From positions 24,096 through 88,095 of the forward strand of contig JAGBSH010000021.1 of the NCBI GenBank assembly GCA_017631885.1: a DNA stretch of 64,000 nucleotides, read 5' to 3'. The first letter of the stretch is position 1. The number at the start of each line of letters is the position of its first letter. The position numbers and the translations under genes are program-made. Shown here piece by piece: positions 61,061-64,000 of the stretch. The notes under the pieces were generated by a model that was not told the DNA's origin, searched no databases, and was given only the letters and a program-made list of their open reading frames with translations. The stretch comes from Fibrobacteraceae bacterium (GTDB lineage: Bacteria; Fibrobacterota; Fibrobacteria; Fibrobacterales; Fibrobacteraceae).

Positions 61061-61140
61061 CAACTGCATAAGGCGAGCGCAGCGGACAAACTTGTTTGTC
61101 CATTGCCGAGCCGCGGCAGTTGGGAGTGCGAAGCACTCCA
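61061..61140. repeat. family C structured repeat between the two thrS tails
   Basis: Outer stem CAACTGC/GCAGTTG (61061-61067 with 61116-61122) encloses the 8-bp hairpin GGACAAAC/GTTTGTCC (61084-61091 with 61094-61101). A second hairpin GGAGTGC/GCACTCC (to 61139) follows. Read on the minus strand, GCTCGG, the ACAAGT apex and GCGCTCGCC appear in the same order as in the 56392-56550 repeat. It occupies exactly the stretch between the thrS stop and the second tail. Confidence 0.6.
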
Positions 61141-61141
61141 A

Positions 61142-61258
61142 AAGGAACAAGCTGAAGGTCTCATTGCAGTCAACAAGAGAAAGGAAGGCGATAAGGGTCA
61201 AATGACTGTCGCTCAATTCCTCGAAATGACAGCTGATGACCGAAAAGTCGTTAGTTAG
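61142..61258 (+). pseudogene. duplicated divergent C-terminal tail of ThrRS
   Basis: A 38-codon frame without start, ending in TAG, reads 'KEQAEGLIAVNKRKEGDKG' then 'QMTVAQFLEMTADDRKVVS'. It matches the last 38 residues of the intact ThrRS above at 26 positions and ends at the same residue. It is too diverged for a recent duplication. Most likely it is the original 3' end of thrS, displaced when a recombining element supplied a new tail, or a fragment of a second thrS. Confidence 0.75.
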
Positions 61259-61316
61259 TCAAAGTTGGCATTGTTTTTGGGCTAGTAGCCTAGGAAGCAA
61301 TCATTGAAAATTAACC

Positions 61317-61347
61317 CCCGCAGACTCATTCGAGTCTGCGGGGTTTA
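61317..61347 (+). terminator. intrinsic terminator of thrS
   Basis: A 12-bp perfect stem (61317-61328 with 61333-61344, loop ATTC) is followed by TTT. It lies 60 bases past the end of the second thrS tail, so it probably served the original gene end. The following ~100 bases before the next gene are AT-rich. Confidence 0.88.
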
Positions 61348-61453
61348 TTGATGTATAGTACGACCATACCACAAAATACTTTTTTTACTTTTTATCTTTT
61401 TATTTTGTTATTTTTTTAATATAAAGAAAACATCCCTTAACCAAATAAAAAGT

Positions 61454-63595
61454 ATGAACAAACTAAAAATTACCATCGCATTTTTTCTCGTTTTAACTTG
61501 TTTTTTGGTTGCTTGTTCATCTGATAGTAGTTCTTCGGCTTCTTCAGATAATGAAAATGCAGAAGATGAATTTTCTGTTTTTGATACTTTAGTCGTTGAT
61601 AACCCACAGAAATTGCCAGAATGTAATTCCGATCGCGAAGGCGAAGCTTACTTTGTGAAAGGCGAAAATCTCCCTTATTTTTGTATAAAAGCCACTTGGC
61701 GCAGTGCAGCAGATTCTACAGACTTTAGCATTTCTTGTAAAGACGGATTTTTAATAGCAAAAGAAAAACTTATTCAAGAAATCCCACCGGTAGATTCAAA
61801 TAACACTATCCCGTCCGTTGATTCCAATTCAATTAGCACATACCCCATGCCACACAATTCTTGGGAACTTGAACCTAATTATGGAACACCACAAGAAATC
61901 ACTATTACAGGAAACGCTTTTGCTATTTCTGGGCCATTTATGTTTGGAACAAGTATTTCAGTCTACCCTGCTTATGGTAACCCAGTTCAAATCGCAGAAG
62001 GTTGTATTATCAGTAACGACGGTTCTTATATTCTCGAAAATATCCCGCTTGATACAGGTTGCGTAAAAATTACTGCTAAAGGTTTTTATAAGAATGCCGT
62101 TTCGGGTAAAGTTTCAAACGAACAAGTTTCTTTTTCGGCTCTTTCTTGTAAAGAACCAACAACCAACATCAACACCCTTACTCACCTTGAAATCCCGCGT
62201 ATTGACCAATTGAGAATGAACCACGTTGAATTTAATGCCGCAAGAGCACAAGCAGAACGCGAATTTTTTATTGCGTTTGGCATTGATACAACTAAACTTT
62301 ATGCCCAACAGTTTTTTACTGATGGTAGAACAGATAAACCTATTGCTAGCGATTTAAGTATTATTGGCTACACAGAATACAGCGCTGCCCTTTTGGCAAT
62401 TTCTGCTATGTTACAGGGCGATAGAAACGAAAATGAAATGATGAACCTTGTAACAAACCTTGCTGAAGACATTAAAGGCGACGGTCAATGGCATGATCCG
62501 AATTGGAAAATTAAAATTGCTGATTGGCTTGTTGGCGTTGATTCTTCTTATAGATACAATGATATCAGAAATAATATTTCTGCATGGGGTTTAGGTTCTG
62601 TTCCCAATTTTGAAAACTATATGAAAAATTTTATCCCTATGGTTTATAATTTTGAAACTTGTTCAGAATTAAATGCAGGCCAAGTGACTTATGTGAACCA
62701 AGGGCAGAGTATTTTCTTTGCCAATGATTACGAACACGCCGACCATTCTAAAGTGCGTTTTATTTGTGATAAAGATTCAAAGCAATGGCGCGTGGCTACA
62801 GAAATCGAAAAAGATACGCTTGGCTTTGGCCCCGGTCAATATGATAGAGAAATCAGAGAAGGTCGGGTCAATCACGATAAACCTTATATTTATGATAAAG
62901 ACAAATGGCGAATGGCTACTCCAGAAGAAGCCGATGGCTTTACAAGTCTTGTGAGAGTTTATCAAGAATTGAAAGCCGATGAAAAGGTTGTGTTTATTAT
63001 CCGCCACAGTAAACGCACCAATGATACCGGGCCTACTGGGCATTTAACAGATGATGGCAAAAAATTTGCTTTTGAACTTGGACAAAGCCTTGCCGCTATA
63101 AAATATGAAGATGTTTATTATGGGTATTCTGGTTATACTCGTACAAAAGAAACTTGTGAAAATATCGCAAAAGGCATGGGGCAAGAAAATTACACACTAG
63201 AAATTCTTCCAGGGTTAGATGGAGATTGGTATGTAAAAGATTCTGAAAAAGCTGACAAATACTCGGACTCTTATGGAGGCTGGGAAGTCTTTTCAAAATA
63301 CGCTTTTGAAGGCGCTTTTGACGATGCATTTTACGATCTCGAAACTCGCAGTGAACAATTGCTTGAAAACGAGATTTTAGCTAACCTTTCAAATATGAAT
63401 CGTGTAAATATTCTTTGTACGCATGATTACTTAGTTGTGCCTTTACTTGCCTATATTACAGATGGTCACGCTAATCTGCGTTATTATGAAAAGCATAAAT
63501 GGGTCAACTATTTGGCTGGCGTTGCTATGATTATTTCTCCTGATGGTTCTGTTCGTTATGAACCTGTAAAGGGCCTTGAAACTGGCCTTATGTAA
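61454..63595 (+). CDS. lipoprotein with C-terminal histidine-phosphatase domain
   Basis: A 713-residue protein. The lipoprotein signal ends in 'VLTCFLVACSSDSSSSASS' (Cys21) with a Ser/Asp-rich linker. Short Cys-containing modules follow ('LPECNSDREGEAYFVK', later 'VRFICDKDSKQWRVATEIEK' and 'KPYIYDKDKWRMATPEEADG'), like those common on fibrobacterial lipoproteins. A beta-sandwich (about 140-230) and a helical middle part come next. The C-terminal ~210 residues are a branch-1 histidine phosphatase: Arg517-His518 in 'VVFIIRHSKRTNDTG' and the second His657 in 'ILCTHDYLVVPL'. The usual RHG is RHS. The combination with a surface lipoprotein is unusual; the phosphatase substrate is unknown. Confidence 0.72.
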   Translation: MNKLKITIAFFLVLTCFLVACSSDSSSSASSDNENAEDEFSVFDTLVVDNPQKLPECNSDREGEAYFVKGENLPYFCIKATWRSAADSTDFSISCKDGFLIAKEKLIQEIPPVDSNNTIPSVDSNSISTYPMPHNSWELEPNYGTPQEITITGNAFAISGPFMFGTSISVYPAYGNPVQIAEGCIISNDGSYILENIPLDTGCVKITAKGFYKNAVSGKVSNEQVSFSALSCKEPTTNINTLTHLEIPRIDQLRMNHVEFNAARAQAEREFFIAFGIDTTKLYAQQFFTDGRTDKPIASDLSIIGYTEYSAALLAISAMLQGDRNENEMMNLVTNLAEDIKGDGQWHDPNWKIKIADWLVGVDSSYRYNDIRNNISAWGLGSVPNFENYMKNFIPMVYNFETCSELNAGQVTYVNQGQSIFFANDYEHADHSKVRFICDKDSKQWRVATEIEKDTLGFGPGQYDREIREGRVNHDKPYIYDKDKWRMATPEEADGFTSLVRVYQELKADEKVVFIIRHSKRTNDTGPTGHLTDDGKKFAFELGQSLAAIKYEDVYYGYSGYTRTKETCENIAKGMGQENYTLEILPGLDGDWYVKDSEKADKYSDSYGGWEVFSKYAFEGAFDDAFYDLETRSEQLLENEILANLSNMNRVNILCTHDYLVVPLLAYITDGHANLRYYEKHKWVNYLAGVAMIISPDGSVRYEPVKGLETGLM

Positions 63596-63599
63596 TCAC

Positions 63600-64000
63600 A
63601 ATCGTAGTGCGAATTATCATCGCAAGTGTACAAACAACTTGTCATGGCGAGAGGCCTTGTGCCTCGTGGCCATCTAACAACAAGTTGTCATGGCGAGGAG
63701 TCTTTTAAGACGACGTGGCCATCTTGCTTTTTGTCATTACGAGCGTAGCGAAGTAATCCAAAAACAAGTGTTGATTGCAAAGAGATTGCCACGCCGTGCT
63801 TTCTGCACGGCTCGCAATGACAAGGTTCTCGGGCAAGAACCGTGGGCAAGTTCAGGCTTGTCATCGCGAACGCAGTATAAATTGTCATCGCGAACGTAGT
63901 GCGGCGATCTACTGGCAAAGAGATTGCTTCTGTCACTACGTTCCATCGCAATGACAAGGTTCTCGGGCAAGTTTTCTTGCAATGACAAGGTTCTCGGACA
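63600..64000. repeat. family A repeat cluster, running off the right edge
   Basis: Palindromic units closed by TGTCAT/ATGACA. From 63695 to about 63870 it is an inverted copy of the sequence at 40259-40420 (same order of the TTAAAAGAC, TTCGCTACGCTC and GTGCAGAAAGCACGG cores). It lies after the phosphatase lipoprotein gene. No gene is present; open frames on both strands are by-products. Confidence 0.87.

Overview
The window reads as the chromosome of an AT-rich member of the Fibrobacterota or a close relative. This is an inference from content: a GH94 cellobiose phosphorylase, Gram-negative envelope genes (lnt, lpxH, DUF748/AsmA-like), many short lipoproteins, lamin-tail, choice-of-anchor I and CBM3-like/DUF7305-like exported proteins, and interspersed hairpin repeats. 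No rRNA or taxonomic marker fixes it. Most of the window is ordinary chromosomal backbone with short operons in both directions.

Layout. 0-0.6 kb: edge of an accessory patch (truncated Fic/DOC-like gene, transposase helix-turn-helix remnant). 0.7-4.5 kb: PadR regulator with cellobiose phosphorylase, then a RidA-like protein. 4.7-12.2 kb: EttA, ABC-2 permease, lipoprotein, M3 oligopeptidase, tRNA-Ser with an RNA polymerase omega-like gene, a repeat cluster and GAPDH. 12.3-19.9 kb, plus strand: a 1256-residue TPR/transglutaminase lipoprotein, alanine racemase, a GH3-type acyl-adenylating protein and a HAD phosphatase. 19.8-29.3 kb, minus strand: ribD, an LPP20-like protein, rhodanese, a PAS-like membrane protein, a barrel-like protein, lamin-tail protein, M23 peptidase, a choice-of-anchor I protein and TcdA. 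29.5-40 kb: DUF748 protein, LpxH, RsmI, Lnt, YhhQ, YfhO. The 299 bases at 29252-29550 hold nothing I recognise. 41-47.9 kb: hisS and an SGNH-SGNH-MBOAT O-acetylation cluster followed by a TlpA-like protein. 48.4-51 kb: rmuC and a tandem-winged-helix GntR regulator.

51.2-56.6 kb is an accessory island. It has a strongly structured putative RNA with mutually exclusive folds and an intrinsic terminator, a type IIS restriction-modification operon (two adenine methyltransferases and an AlwI-like endonuclease), the C-terminal scrap of an EndoU-like toxin overlapping a putative immunity gene whose start appears mutated to ATA, a HigBA-type toxin-antitoxin pair with a recognisable promoter/operator, and a tandem hairpin repeat. 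56.6-63.6 kb has a CBM3-like exported protein, a lipoprotein, thrS with a leader hairpin that resembles the tRNA-Thr anticodon arm, a duplicated thrS tail, and a lipoprotein carrying a histidine-phosphatase domain.

Three families of interspersed structured repeats thread the window. Family A is imperfect palindromes ending in TGACA, in four clusters. Family B has conserved single-stranded blocks separated by hairpins of variable sequence, in three copies. Family C is hairpins with an ACAAGT apex between GCTCGG and CTCTCGC blocks, in three copies. In each family the stems change in a compensating way between copies, and one family C element lies exactly between the two thrS tails. The best candidates for undescribed biology are the 51.3-kb RNA, these repeat families, the thrS leader and tail duplication, and the decayed toxin-immunity scar beside the restriction operon.
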